From Microbacterium sp. (GTDB lineage Bacteria > Actinomycetota > Actinomycetes > Actinomycetales > Microbacteriaceae), in assembly GCA_019510305.1 (NCBI GenBank), contig JAEKKN010000019.1:58216-122215 (forward strand): a DNA stretch of 64,000 nt. The letters are read 5' to 3'. Positions 45,676 through 54,032 of the stretch are shown here, in pieces (positions within the stretch are counted from its first letter, which is position 1; the number at the start of each line of letters is the position of its first letter). The translations under genes were made by a program, and so were the position numbers. The notes beneath the pieces were generated by a model. It saw only the letters and a program-made list of their open reading frames with translations, was not told the origin of the DNA and did not search any database.

Positions 45676-47213
45676 CAGATGCCACCGTCGATCGAACGGG
45701 GGAATTCGGATACGTCTTCGGGCACCATGACCTCCGTGTCCATGTTCAGGCTCTCCCCGGCGAAGAACCGCTTCGACCGCGGGAAAAGGTACCAGAGGAA
45801 CATCAGCACCAGGCCGACGGCGAGCGATCCGATCCCCACGACGAACGTGCCGCCGATGCCGAACAGCACGGTGTAGCCGTAGTCGACGTCCCACATGTCG
45901 ATCGCCGACTGCACGAAGGCCCCCGCGAGCATGAGTCCGCCCAGCAACGGGAAGATGCCCTTGAAGAACAGGTCGCGAGCCGACTTCGCGAGGTCCTTGC
46001 GGAAGTACCAGACGCAGGCGAAACCGGTGATGGAGTAGTAGAAGGCGATGGCCAGGCCCAGCGACAGGATCGAGTCCTGCAGGATGTTGTCGCTGATCAA
46101 GGTCATGCCGACGTAGTACGCGACCGCGACGACGCCCATCACGATGGTGGAGAACGACGGCGTCTTGTACACGGGGTGCACGTCTTTGAACTTCGCCGGG
46201 AGCGCGCGGTAGACGCCCATGGCGAGCGTGCCGCGCGCAGTCGGCAGGATCGTGGTCTGCGTCGACGAGACCGCAGAGATGATGACGGCGACCACGAGCA
46301 CCCAGCCGAACGGGCCGAGCAGCCCGTCTTTGATGGCGAGGAAGAAGTCGTCCGCGTGCTCTTCGTTGCCGAGGCCCGTTCCGGTCTCGCCGAGACCGGC
46401 GTACATCATCGCCGCGATCGTCACTGCGACATACGTGAACAGCAGGATGACGCAGGTCAGCAGCGCCGCACGACCCGGAATGCGCTTGGGGTCCTTGGTC
46501 TCCTCGTTCAGCGCGAGGCAGGTGTCCCAGCCCCAGTAGATGAACAGAGCCAGCAGGATCGCCTCGGTGAACCCCGACCATGAGGTGAAGGCGAACGGGT
46601 TCATCCACTCCCACGAGAACTCGATGGAGTTCGGGGCGTTGCCGCTCGCGATCTGCCAGAACACCGCCACGATGAATACGACCAGGGCGAGGTACTGGAT
46701 GGCGAGCAGGACGTTCTGGATGCGCTCGCCGATCTCGACGCCGCGCCAGCTCACCCAGGTCATCGCGGCGATGAAGACGACGGCGACGAGGATGACGCGC
46801 CAGTCGTTGTTCTCGAGATCCTGCCCGATCAGCGACCAGAAGTACACCGAGGCGATCTGCGCGAGGTTGGCCAGGACGACCATGCCGGCGACGGCGACTC
46901 CCCAGCCGCCCATCCAGCCGACCCACGGACCGAAGGCTTTGGTGCCCCAGGTGAAGGTGGTGCCGCAGTCAGGCACCGCATTGTTGAGTTCGCGATAGGC
47001 GAAGGCGATCAGGAGCATCGGCACGAAGGCGAGGACGAACGCGATCGGCGCCTGCGCCCCGACCGCGATGACCACCCAGCCGAGGGATGCGACCAGCGAG
47101 TACACGGGTGCGGTGGACGCCAATCCGATGACGGTCGATCCCCAGAGCCCCAGTGTTCCAGCTGCCAGCCCCTTGCCGTCTGGTCGTTCAAGGTGAATTG
47201 GCGTCGTTGACAT
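45675..47213 (-). CDS. APC-family amino acid permease
   Basis: Integral membrane transporter of 512 residues with about twelve to fourteen helices. The N-terminal GLAAGTLGLWGSTVIGLASTAPVYSL-type segment and the later SWSGFTEAILLALFIYWGWDTC and NEETKDPKRIPGRAALL match the amino acid-polyamine-organocation family. The substrate is not visible. First gene of an APC-rraA-truA-membrane protein unit. The neighbouring HxlR gene is read in the same direction, 102 bp upstream. Confidence 0.9.
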   Translation of the reverse strand: MSTTPIHLERPDGKGLAAGTLGLWGSTVIGLASTAPVYSLVASLGWVVIAVGAQAPIAFVLAFVPMLLIAFAYRELNNAVPDCGTTFTWGTKAFGPWVGWMGGWGVAVAGMVVLANLAQIASVYFWSLIGQDLENNDWRVILVAVVFIAAMTWVSWRGVEIGERIQNVLLAIQYLALVVFIVAVFWQIASGNAPNSIEFSWEWMNPFAFTSWSGFTEAILLALFIYWGWDTCLALNEETKDPKRIPGRAALLTCVILLFTYVAVTIAAMMYAGLGETGTGLGNEEHADDFFLAIKDGLLGPFGWVLVVAVIISAVSSTQTTILPTARGTLAMGVYRALPAKFKDVHPVYKTPSFSTIVMGVVAVAYYVGMTLISDNILQDSILSLGLAIAFYYSITGFACVWYFRKDLAKSARDLFFKGIFPLLGGLMLAGAFVQSAIDMWDVDYGYTVLFGIGGTFVVGIGSLAVGLVLMFLWYLFPRSKRFFAGESLNMDTEVMVPEDVSEFPRSIDGGI

Positions 47214-47315
47214 GAACAGAACAGTATGCCGACCACGTTTCTCGCGTCAAGAGGCCGGAGACAACAACGGATTACATATCTGTTACGAGCGAATGACGAT
47301 GGATTCCGCAGATGA

Positions 47316-47681
47316 TCAGGATCTGACGACCATTGCGTCGGCATGGTCGGCGACCCAGCCGATCAGCGGCAGCATCCGTTCCATCAGATCGCGTCCGAGC
47401 GGAGTGAGGCTGTATTCGACGTGCGGCGGAACGGTCGGGAACGACTCGCGGTGCACGATGCCGTCATCGACCAGGGTGCGCAGCGTCGTCGCGAGCATCT
47501 TCTCGCTGATGCCGTCGACCTCACGGCGCAGCTCGCCCCATCGCCTGGTGCCGTCGGAGAGAGCCGCGAGGACGAGCACTCCCCACTTGCTCATGATGTG
47601 GTCGAGGATGACCCGGGTCGAGCATCCGGACTCGAACACCATCGGCATCGAGGCCTTGATCTCTGCAAAACTCACCGTCAT
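47316..47681 (-). CDS. HxlR-family transcriptional regulator
   Basis: Winged-helix regulator, 121 residues. The Cys in ESGCSTRVILDHIMSKWG is the redox Cys position of YodB/QorR relatives; FSDGTRRW-like ALSDGTRRWGELRREVDGISEKML and HVEYSLTPLGRDL are characteristic. Divergent from the NmrA/QorB-type gene across 94 bp that hold a symmetric GGTACC site. Quinone- or electrophile-responsive control is likely by family. Confidence 0.92.
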   Translation of the reverse strand: MTVSFAEIKASMPMVFESGCSTRVILDHIMSKWGVLVLAALSDGTRRWGELRREVDGISEKMLATTLRTLVDDGIVHRESFPTVPPHVEYSLTPLGRDLMERMLPLIGWVADHADAMVVRS

Positions 47682-47682
47682 G

Positions 47683-47710
47683 TAGGTACCTTACTACAAA
47701 GTGGGTACCC
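47683..47710. promoter_or_regulatory. Candidate HxlR operator
   Basis: Two GGTACC palindromes separated by 13 nt, with TTACTAC between, next to the HxlR start and in the divergent promoter region. Symmetry suits a dimeric winged-helix repressor; binding is inferred. Confidence 0.35.
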
Positions 47711-47775
47711 TCCGGCTGGAATGTTCCCGAGGGGTCAGGAGGTTGTCGCAGAGGTCACCTACGAAAGGACACCCC

Positions 47776-48621
47776 ATGACCATCCTCGTCACCGGCGCCA
47801 CCGGCCAGCTCGGCCGCCTCATCGTCGCGAGCCTGCTCGAGCGCGGCGCGTCAGCGGACCAGATCGTCGCCGGCGCCCGCGACGTGTCGAAGGCCGCCGA
47901 CCTCGGCGTGCGGGCCGTGCACCTCGACTACACCGACCCGGCGTCGATCACCGCCGCGCTCCAGGGCGTCGACTCCGTCGTCCTCGTGTCGGGCTCGGAG
48001 GTCGGACAGCGCGTGCCGCAGCACCAGGCCGTCATCGATGCCGCCGCGGCGGCAGGCGTGTCGAAGTTCGTGTACACCAGCGCGCCGAAGGCGACGACGA
48101 GCGACCTCGTGCTGGCCCCCGAGCACAAGGCAACGGAAGAGGCGATCGCCGCGGCCGGACTGCCCGCCGTGATCCTGCGCAACAACTGGTACACCGAGAA
48201 CTACCTGGGAGACCTCGCCACGGCCGCCGAGACCGGCGTGCTGTCGTCGGGCGCGGGAGACGGACGGGTCGCCTCGGCGAGCCGCAAGGACTATGCGGAA
48301 GCTGTGGCCGTGGTCCTGCTCGAAGACGGGCACATCGGCAAGGTCTACGAGCTCGGCGGCGACGTCGCGTGGAACTACGGCGATCTGGCCGCAGCGTTCT
48401 CGGAGATCTCGGGTCGCGAGGTGACCTACGCGCCGCTGAGCTTCGACGAGCAGGTCGCGGCCCTTCGCGGCTTCGGTCTCGACGAGGGCACCGTGGGCTT
48501 CGTGTCGGCCTTGGATGCCGGCATCCGCAACGGCGCACTGGCCGACACCGACGGCACCCTCTCGCGCCTGATCGGCCGCCCGACCACTCCGCTCGTCGAG
48601 GGTCTGCGCGCCGCCGCCTGA
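47776..48621 (+). CDS. NmrA-like NAD(P)H-binding protein (QorB-type quinone oxidoreductase)
   Basis: 281 residues. The Rossmann loop ILVTGATGQLGRLIVASLL begins at residue 3, followed by DYTDPASITAALQGVDSVVLVSG and ILRNNWYTENYLG; these fit the YtfG/QorB family of NADPH-quinone reductases. The ATG at 47776 has AAGGACACC before it. Divergent from HxlR, the same pairing as qorR-qorB in other actinobacteria, so HxlR is the likely repressor. Confidence 0.9.
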   Translation: MTILVTGATGQLGRLIVASLLERGASADQIVAGARDVSKAADLGVRAVHLDYTDPASITAALQGVDSVVLVSGSEVGQRVPQHQAVIDAAAAAGVSKFVYTSAPKATTSDLVLAPEHKATEEAIAAAGLPAVILRNNWYTENYLGDLATAAETGVLSSGAGDGRVASASRKDYAEAVAVVLLEDGHIGKVYELGGDVAWNYGDLAAAFSEISGREVTYAPLSFDEQVAALRGFGLDEGTVGFVSALDAGIRNGALADTDGTLSRLIGRPTTPLVEGLRAAA

Positions 48622-48699
48622 GGCGGTCGGCCCGGGCCGTCGTGAGAGATCGACCCCCACGAGGTCGGCCGCGGGAGTAGCGTCAGCACCGGAGGCATC

Positions 48700-49434
48700 A
48701 TGCCCAGTGCACGCGATCTCGCGGCCGACGTCGAAGCTCTGGCGGGACTCCCGCCGGGCCCGACGGAGCGGTTCCTGGGCTACGCCCTGATGAGCCTGCC
48801 GTTCGCCTCCGGCCAGGTGCTGGGGCTACGCCGGTTCCCCGTGACCTCGGTGGGGCCCGGGTACACCTCTGTGTGGTCGCGCACCCCCGACGGCGCCTGG
48901 CGCATCTACACGACCATCGACGCGAGCCTCTCGTGCCCTCGCTACTTCGGCAGCGCGCTGGAGGCGACCTCGGTGCACGCCATCGCCGTCGAATGGAGCG
49001 ACGATCGCCGGTTCTCCGTGCGCATCGACGACGACATCGATCTGCGCTGGGACGTCGTCCTCACCACCACTCCGATGTCGCGGATGATGTCAGCCATGGC
49101 GGGCGGGCTCCCCCATGCCGCCTGGCAGAGCGAGCGCTTTCTCTCGATGCTCGGCGGCATGGCCGGACCCGCGCTCGGAGCGGGACGGATCGGCATGACC
49201 GGCGACACCCCGAACCGGCAGCGCTTCCGAGCGAGACTCGACCGGATGTGGGTGGTCGAGTCCTCACTCGCCTCACTGCACGGTGAGAGTCTGGGCCCGG
49301 TCGCCCCGCTCGCCGAGCAGACCAGGCTCGGCGGATTCTGGATGCCTCAGCGTGGCATCTTCATGATCGGCGGCGCCGAGTTCGACCCTCGCGACGCCGG
49401 CGAACATCCGCCGACGACGAGAGCCGCAGCCTGA
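48700..49434 (+). CDS. Conserved hypothetical protein
   Basis: 244 residues, family not recognised. ATG 48700 follows GGAGG. No signal peptide or clear membrane helix; mixed alpha/beta with short repeats of aromatic and Gly residues (GYTSVWSRTPDGAWRIYTTID). SRMMSAMAGGLPHAAWQSERF is a possible amphipathic region. Stands alone between the QorB gene and the stress locus; convergent with the latter, 25 bp apart. Confidence 0.7.
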   Translation: MPSARDLAADVEALAGLPPGPTERFLGYALMSLPFASGQVLGLRRFPVTSVGPGYTSVWSRTPDGAWRIYTTIDASLSCPRYFGSALEATSVHAIAVEWSDDRRFSVRIDDDIDLRWDVVLTTTPMSRMMSAMAGGLPHAAWQSERFLSMLGGMAGPALGAGRIGMTGDTPNRQRFRARLDRMWVVESSLASLHGESLGPVAPLAEQTRLGGFWMPQRGIFMIGGAEFDPRDAGEHPPTTRAAA

Positions 49435-49459
49435 GCGCCCATCTGTCGCACCCCGGCGG

Positions 49460-49798
49460 TCAGGGCTCCTGCACATGCACGACGGTGAGCCGGATCTCTG
49501 ACATCTCCACACCGGCTGCGCCGAGCACACGCTCGACCACGGTCTGCGCCGATCGCACCGTCTCGGTTGTGCTCTGGGCGCCGTCGACAGCGATCGATGC
49601 CTCCACGCTGGCGCTCTCGCCATCGCGCATCACGGCGACGAGAGGTTCATCGCCGTCGCCCAGACCGAGAGCGGCCGCGCCGCGGCCGATCAGGTTCGAC
49701 ACCAATGATCCGGACCGATAGACGCTCCGCACGCCCGGCGCCGATCGCAGCGCGGACTCGATCTGCGCCGCGAGAGACGGTTGCTGTAGTTCTGTCAT
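49460..49798 (-). CDS. Small Asp23-like protein
   Basis: 112 residues, cytoplasmic. AAQIESALRSAPGVRSVYR and the ending VEMSEIRLTVVHVQEP follow the alternating strand-helix pattern of Asp23/Gls24-type domains (valine-rich VASVEASIAVD centre). Starts by 4-nt overlap with the preceding Asp23-domain gene and is last in the sigma factor operon. Family assignment is moderate. Confidence 0.62.
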   Translation of the reverse strand: MTELQQPSLAAQIESALRSAPGVRSVYRSGSLVSNLIGRGAAALGLGDGDEPLVAVMRDGESASVEASIAVDGAQSTTETVRSAQTVVERVLGAAGVEMSEIRLTVVHVQEP

Positions 49799-50421
49799 CC
49801 GCGGTCCTCCTCACTCCACGACGACGGATCCCTGACATCACGGATCACGATGTCGATGCCGGTCACGTTCAGCTCCGTGTGGGCACGAAGCCGCACGCCC
49901 ACCTCCGCGCGCAGCCGCTGGACCACGTCAGAGATGGGATCTCCGTAGGGAACGCTGGCATCGAGAAGCACGCGCACCGGCGCCCCCGGCTGTTCGATGT
50001 CGCCGTCGAGCCGGCAACGCCCGACGAGAACTCCGGGGATGCTGTTCTCCGCGGCCCGGACGAGGCCGCGGACAGCCCCCTCCGTGATCCCGAGGTCGGC
50101 GGTCGGGGATGAGGATTCGATCGGGACGCGGCGTCCGGATCGCGCGTCCAGGACGATGCCGCTGAGGACGCGGTCCACCCAGCTCTCGTCCGCCTCTGCT
50201 TCGGCGGCCTCGTCGTCGGCCATCAGCCGACCGGTGACGGCGTGCAGCCGCTCGAGGGCGTCCAACGCGAGCCGGCATCCGGCCGAGTCGTCGATCGTGG
50301 GATCGGCCGGCATCCGCCCCGCATCGAGGTAGTCCGTGAGCTGCTCGATCGTGTGCCCGTCGAGGTCAGCAGGTTCGAGCCCGAGCCGGCGCAGCTCAGG
50401 TGCGTCTCGTTCGTCGGTCAT
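49795..50421 (-). CDS. Asp23-domain protein with N-terminal anti-sigma-like region
   Basis: 208 residues. The N-terminal half (HTIEQLTDYLDAGRMPADP, ALDALERLHAVTGRLM) lies where a cognate anti-sigma factor is expected and has the LxxYLDxGRMP pattern of anti-sigma N-termini, but lacks the HxxxCxxC zinc motif. ADESWVDRVLSGIVLDARSG links to a C-terminal Asp23-like domain (GITEGAVRGLVRAAENSIPGV ... GIDIVIRDV). It overlaps the sigma factor stop by 4 nt. A role as anti-sigma factor coupled to Asp23 is an inference. Confidence 0.7.
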   Translation of the reverse strand: MTDERDAPELRRLGLEPADLDGHTIEQLTDYLDAGRMPADPTIDDSAGCRLALDALERLHAVTGRLMADDEAAEAEADESWVDRVLSGIVLDARSGRRVPIESSSPTADLGITEGAVRGLVRAAENSIPGVLVGRCRLDGDIEQPGAPVRVLLDASVPYGDPISDVVQRLRAEVGVRLRAHTELNVTGIDIVIRDVRDPSSWSEEDRG

Positions 50422-50984
50422 CGCCACTCCTCCATCCGCACGATGATGTACTTCCTGGCGCGAGCGAGAAGTCCGCGCGCCGTACTCACGGGAATGTCGA
50501 GCTCCTCGGCGATCTCGTCGTAGGAGTATCCGCCGATCTCGCGCAGCACCCAGCACTCGCGCTGCCCTTCGGGCAGTTCGTTCAGTGCCGCACCGAGCGC
50601 TTGGACCTCGGCTTTCGCCTCGGCGACCCGTGACGGTGAGGCATGCGAGGGAGCCGGCTGTTCGAGATCGTCGATGTCCACCGCCGGGCGCGTCGCCCGC
50701 AACCGGTCGACCGCCCTGCGGCTGACGATCCGCATCAGCCAGCTCTTCACCTTCGCCGGGTCGTCGAGCTCCGGCAGGCGTTGCCATGCGGTCACGAACG
50801 CCTCCTGCACGATGTCGTCGACGTCGGCGGATGCGTTCAGCATCCGGTGCGTGTAGGCCCGCATCACCGGCGTGTACCTCCGCACCAGCACAGCGAACGC
50901 CGCGACATCTCCGTCCATCGCCCGCCCGGCGACGATCGCATCGTCCGCGCGCTCAAGCGCATTGCTCGAACGTCTGACGTCCAT
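50418..50984 (-). CDS. ECF-type RNA polymerase sigma factor
   Basis: 188 residues from ATG 50984, which follows AAGGGTGGGG. Region 2 (FAVLVRRYTPVMRAYTHRML, DVDDIVQEAFVTAWQRLPEL) and region 4 (ELPEGQRECWVLREIGGYSYDEIAEELDIPVSTARGLLARAR) are complete. It lacks regions 1 and 3 and so is a true ECF factor. It lies 32 nt after a strong 14-bp hairpin and overlaps an Asp23-domain gene by 4 nt. It probably directs the envelope-stress genes on both sides. Confidence 0.93.
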   Translation of the reverse strand: MDVRRSSNALERADDAIVAGRAMDGDVAAFAVLVRRYTPVMRAYTHRMLNASADVDDIVQEAFVTAWQRLPELDDPAKVKSWLMRIVSRRAVDRLRATRPAVDIDDLEQPAPSHASPSRVAEAKAEVQALGAALNELPEGQRECWVLREIGGYSYDEIAEELDIPVSTARGLLARARKYIIVRMEEWR

Positions 50985-51015
50985 CCCCCACCCTTTCGCC
51001 CCGGTACCCTCGGTC

Positions 51016-51047
51016 GGGTCGGGGCATCGTCGCCGATGCCCCGACCC
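51016..51047 (-). terminator. 14-bp GNRA-loop hairpin before the sigma factor
   Basis: GGGTCGGGGCATCG and CGATGCCCCGACCC pair perfectly around GCGA (minus strand), 32 nt before the sigma factor start. No T-run follows. It could be a terminator for the glsB-like gene, an RNase barrier, or a leader element of the sigma mRNA. Confidence 0.65.
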
Positions 51048-51095
51048 CAGCATTGCGCAGCGCGCATCCGATGCCGCCGAGTTCTGTCTTTTTCC

Positions 51096-51362
51096 TCACG
51101 CCTTCGCGCGTCGACCCGCGATCGATCCGTAGATGAGCAACACGATCAGCGAACCGCCGATGGCGAGAACCCACGTCCCGAGCGAGAAGAACGACTCCAG
51201 GCTGACGTTGAAGAGCAGGCCGCCCAGCCAGCCTCCGAGCATCGCGCCCACGACACCGAGCAGCAGTGTGACGAACCACCCTCCCGCCTGCTTGCCGGGG
51301 ATCAGGAGTTTGGCGATCGCGCCGGCGATCAGGCCGAGGAGAAGGAATCCGAAGAAGCTCAT
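51096..51362 (-). CDS. GlsB/YeaQ/YmgE-type small membrane protein
   Basis: 88 residues, two or three helices. FGFLLLGLIAGAIAKLLIPG, GWFVTLLLGVVGAMLGGWLGG and LIVLLIYG are typical of the transglycosylase-associated (GlsB) family, which are stress-induced membrane proteins. Clear AAGGAC RBS. It lies after csbD and before the hairpin and sigma factor. Confidence 0.9.
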   Translation of the reverse strand: MSFFGFLLLGLIAGAIAKLLIPGKQAGGWFVTLLLGVVGAMLGGWLGGLLFNVSLESFFSLGTWVLAIGGSLIVLLIYGSIAGRRAKA

Positions 51363-51405
51363 TGGTGCTTGTCCTTTCGATGTGAGATGGATGCGTCTGA
51401 GTCCG

Positions 51406-51579
51406 CTACTTCTTGAACACGTCCTTGACGTCCTCCGCGGTCTTCCTGATACTGCCCTGCGCCTGCTTTGCCTTGCCCTCGGCGACGAGCCCGTCGTCAC
51501 CGGTGACGGTCCCGACCGTCTCCTCGACCTTGCCTGCGACCTTCTCCGCTGCCGCCTTGATCTTGTCCTGAGCGCTCAT
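51406..51579 (-). CDS. CsbD family stress protein
   Basis: 57 residues, predicted mostly helical. Begins MSAQDKIKAAAEKVAGKVEE, then VGTVTGDDGLVAEGKAKQ and ends EDVKDVFKK; this is the CsbD pattern. The RBS is AAAGGAGA, 5 nt before ATG. CsbD proteins are general stress proteins of unknown mechanism. It sits between the AmaP-like and GlsB-type genes, preceded by a 9-bp hairpin at 51598-51620. Confidence 0.88.
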   Translation of the reverse strand: MSAQDKIKAAAEKVAGKVEETVGTVTGDDGLVAEGKAKQAQGSIRKTAEDVKDVFKK

Positions 51580-51597
51580 GGCGTCTCCTTTCCCTGC

Positions 51598-51620
51598 TCG
51601 GTCGCGGATCTCGCGACCGA
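51598..51620 (-). terminator. Hairpin between AmaP-like gene and csbD
   Basis: TCGGTCGCG and CGCGACCGA form a perfect 9-bp stem with a 5-nt loop, in the 145-bp spacer. It may separate the Asp23 unit from csbD-glsB transcripts. Confidence 0.5.
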
Positions 51621-51724
51621 ATCCTGTCGATGATGGATCTCGTGGTTCAGCGCGTGGCTGTCACCAGCGTCCGCCCCTCGTGCTGGATCGAGCGACATGC
51701 CTTGTTCGCCCTGTCCGTCTCGCC

Positions 51725-52327
51725 TCAACGCACCCTCGTGCGTGGTCTCAGCGCGTCCCGCCAACTGCGATCGGCGAGGTGCACCATGATCGGGGCGCGC
51801 TCTCCGAGCAGGGCGTCCCACGCGCGCACCGCGTCCTCTGCGGCGGCGAGCACCCGGTCGAGAGATGCTCCGCGCTGCACGGTCACGGCCAGTTCGACGG
51901 CACGCGTTCCCCGCACCAGATACGCGCCGGTGCGGGCTGACAGGACGTCGGGCCGCTCGGCGAGAGAGCCTGCGAGGACCGTCTCGGCGACGTTGCGATC
52001 GACGACGGTTCGCCCACGCTCCGCATCGACCTTCAGCACGCTCTTCGTCTTCCCGCGCCCCCGCGTGAAGACGAAGACGACGAGCAGCAAGGCTGCCAGC
52101 ACTGCTGCCCCCAGACCCGCCAGTGCCGCGATCGAGACGGCGCCCCCGCTACCCATCTCGATGCTCGGCTCTCCGAGTCGCGAGGCCGCCTCGACCGCGC
52201 GGTCCTGCCACGGCTGGAACCACATCGGCTGGAGTCCGACCGCCACGCACGTCGCCCCAGCGACGAGCAGGACGACACCGGACACGAGCAGCAGAGCACG
52301 ATTGAGGACCCGATTGGTCGAGTTCAT
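51725..52327 (-). CDS. AmaP-like membrane anchor protein
   Basis: 200 residues. Two helices (LLLVSGVVLLVAGATCVAVGL near 12-35 and ALAGLGAAVLAALLLVVFVF near 68-88) precede a cytoplasmic Asp23-like domain (GRTVVDRNVAETVLAGSL ... AVELAVTVQRGASLDRVL). This is the layout of AmaP, which holds Asp23 at the membrane in firmicutes. It starts by 4-nt overlap with the DUF6286-like gene. Confidence 0.78.
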   Translation of the reverse strand: MNSTNRVLNRALLLVSGVVLLVAGATCVAVGLQPMWFQPWQDRAVEAASRLGEPSIEMGSGGAVSIAALAGLGAAVLAALLLVVFVFTRGRGKTKSVLKVDAERGRTVVDRNVAETVLAGSLAERPDVLSARTGAYLVRGTRAVELAVTVQRGASLDRVLAAAEDAVRAWDALLGERAPIMVHLADRSWRDALRPRTRVR

Positions 52328-52890
52328 GCCACCACACCCGTCGAAGCGACGTGCACTCGGGGTGTCACAGTGAAGCCGAGGGCGGACACCGCCTCGGATG
52401 CCGCGGCCTCCGCTGCGCTCTCATCGACACGGATGCCGCTGGTCGGGGTGATCCGCACGGACACCCGCGAACGCCCCAGCGTCGTCGCCACCTGCCGGCG
52501 ATCGATTCCGCAGCGGAGGGCGACGGCATCCGCCACCGCGTCCGCCAGGACTCCGTCGTCGACCAGCAGTGCGAGGCGCTCCGTGGTGCGAGCCCGCCGG
52601 GCGCGCCGGCCAGGGAGCACGGCGAGAGCGAGAAGGACGAGCCCGATCACCGCAGCGACCGCACCCGCGATGACGAGCGCTTCGGGTCGGTTGCGCGGCG
52701 GAACCGCCCGATCCAGCCAGGCACCCGCTGTGCCGGGGATGCTCGGATCGAGGAGTCCCCACACTCCACCGACCGCGAGCACCAGCAGGATCACGATCGC
52801 GACGACGGCCGTCACGACGGCCGGTGCGGTTCGAGACGAGTGCGTCTCACGCCGCAGCACACGCCGGTAGGCCGATCGTTCGCTCGTCAT
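52324..52890 (-). CDS. DUF6286-like membrane protein
   Basis: 188 residues with two helices (APAVVTAVVAIVILLVLAVGGV and ALVIAGAVAAVIGLVLLALAVL) and a cytoplasmic Asp23-related domain (GVLADAVADAVALRCGIDRRQV). The fold resembles the AmaP-like neighbour, so the two may have arisen by duplication. Family name is by likeness. 4-nt overlaps on both sides. Confidence 0.75.
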   Translation of the reverse strand: MTSERSAYRRVLRRETHSSRTAPAVVTAVVAIVILLVLAVGGVWGLLDPSIPGTAGAWLDRAVPPRNRPEALVIAGAVAAVIGLVLLALAVLPGRRARRARTTERLALLVDDGVLADAVADAVALRCGIDRRQVATTLGRSRVSVRITPTSGIRVDESAAEAAASEAVSALGFTVTPRVHVASTGVVA

Positions 52891-53222
52891 GACACCCTCC
52901 TCTCGCTGATCTTCCGCACGCCCGAATAGCGCACATCCACTGTTCCGACTGCCCGCCCTGCGAGCTCACGCATCCCGCCGATCACGGTCGACCGCAGCCC
53001 CTCGGCGCTCGCGACGAGAGATCGACCGCCGTCGTCGGCGAGTGCGACCGGCACCGTGACCGACACACGCAGCTGGCCGCGTTCGTCGGAGAGGGCGACC
53101 GCGACGTCGCGACGCGGCACACGGGCCGCGTCGCGCGCCAAGCCGGTCGCCAGGTGCTGCAGCGCACGGGCACTGACGGTCGTCCGCCCCGGTGTCCTCC
53201 CCACAGGGTCGACGAGCGTCAT
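52887..53222 (-). CDS. Small Asp23-related protein
   Basis: 111 residues from ATG 53222; a longer frame to 53444 runs through the Asp23 gene antisense and is rejected. The start of the chain, PGRTTVSARALQHLATGLARDAARVP, and the following RRDVAVALSDERGQLRVSV, match the N-terminal half of Asp23 domains. No membrane helix. It overlaps both neighbours by 4 nt. Confidence 0.72.
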   Translation of the reverse strand: MTLVDPVGRTPGRTTVSARALQHLATGLARDAARVPRRDVAVALSDERGQLRVSVTVPVALADDGGRSLVASAEGLRSTVIGGMRELAGRAVGTVDVRYSGVRKISERRVS

Positions 53223-53410
53223 GATGACGAGCGCCTGCCTCGGAAGACCTCCGCCAGCGCTCGCACGTCGAGACGTCCGTCGACGATGCGCCCGATGATC
53301 GCGCCGACGAGCATCGCGACGGCGACCAGGACGAATGCCCAGAAGCCGAGCACGACCCAGGTCAGCGCGAGCGCCGCCCCGGCGGCGGCGCCGATCACCG
53401 AGGCGTTCAC
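53219..53410 (-). CDS. DUF2273-like small membrane protein
   Basis: 63 residues with two helices (SVIGAAAGAALALTWVVLGF and FVLVAVAMLVGAIIGRIVDG) and an Arg-rich end. Small two-helix proteins of this type (DUF2273) accompany Asp23 and AmaP in firmicutes. 4-nt overlap with the Asp23 gene upstream and with the next gene. Confidence 0.72.
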   Translation of the reverse strand: MNASVIGAAAGAALALTWVVLGFWAFVLVAVAMLVGAIIGRIVDGRLDVRALAEVFRGRRSSS

Positions 53411-53853
53411 TGGACTCGCGCCTCCTGGCTGCGGTCGGCGTCATCGTCGTCGGACGGGATGTGCACGTCGTTGACGGTGACGTTGACCTCGGCTACCTCC
53501 ATGCCGACCAGTTCGACCATCGCGTGGACGATCGCGGAGCGCACGTCATCGGCGACCTTCTGCAGCGACACCGGATACTCGGCGACGATCGTGACATCGA
53601 CCGCGACCTGCGTCTCCCCCACCTCGACGCTGATCCCCTGTGCGAGGTCGGTCGTGTTCAGCGCGTCGCGAATGGCCCCCACCACACGCGCGGCGCCCCC
53701 ACCGAGCGCGTACACGCCGCTGACGTCCCGTGCGGCGATGCCCGCGATCTTCGCGACCACGCCGTCCTCGATCGTGGTCTTCCCCGCTGCCGCCCCCTGC
53801 GGCGCCGAGACGACCTGAGCCTTGGGCTGGGTGCCACCAGTCACATTCGCCAT
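53407..53853 (-). CDS. Asp23/Gls24 family envelope stress protein
   Basis: 148 residues. TIEDGVVAKIAGIAARDVSGVYALGGG and GISVEVGETQVAVDVTIVAEYPVSL are the Asp23 hallmark. Clear AGGAGC RBS. First gene of the locus on the minus strand. A possible ECF-type promoter lies 60-95 bp upstream: GTGACGTTT then CGTCTTA about 13 nt later on the minus strand; not tested against known consensus. Confidence 0.92.
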   Translation of the reverse strand: MANVTGGTQPKAQVVSAPQGAAAGKTTIEDGVVAKIAGIAARDVSGVYALGGGAARVVGAIRDALNTTDLAQGISVEVGETQVAVDVTIVAEYPVSLQKVADDVRSAIVHAMVELVGMEVAEVNVTVNDVHIPSDDDDADRSQEARVQ

Positions 53854-54032
53854 CTTGAGCTCCTATCCGTGTGTCCGTGTCCGGTGAGGACGCGGGTCGC
53901 GATCGTGCGACACCACTAAGACGGATGGGAGCGGAGAAACGTCACAAACTTCTCGGAGAAGCATCGTCGGCGGGCATTTTCGTCCGCCAGCAAGCTCCTG
54001 GAGCTACGCCCACGCGCACGCGACGCGGCGAC

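Noticed and set aside
45202-46926. 574-codon minus-strand frame ending in RraA
   Set aside because: Its first 400 codons are an out-of-frame reading of the APC permease; rraA starts at 45675.
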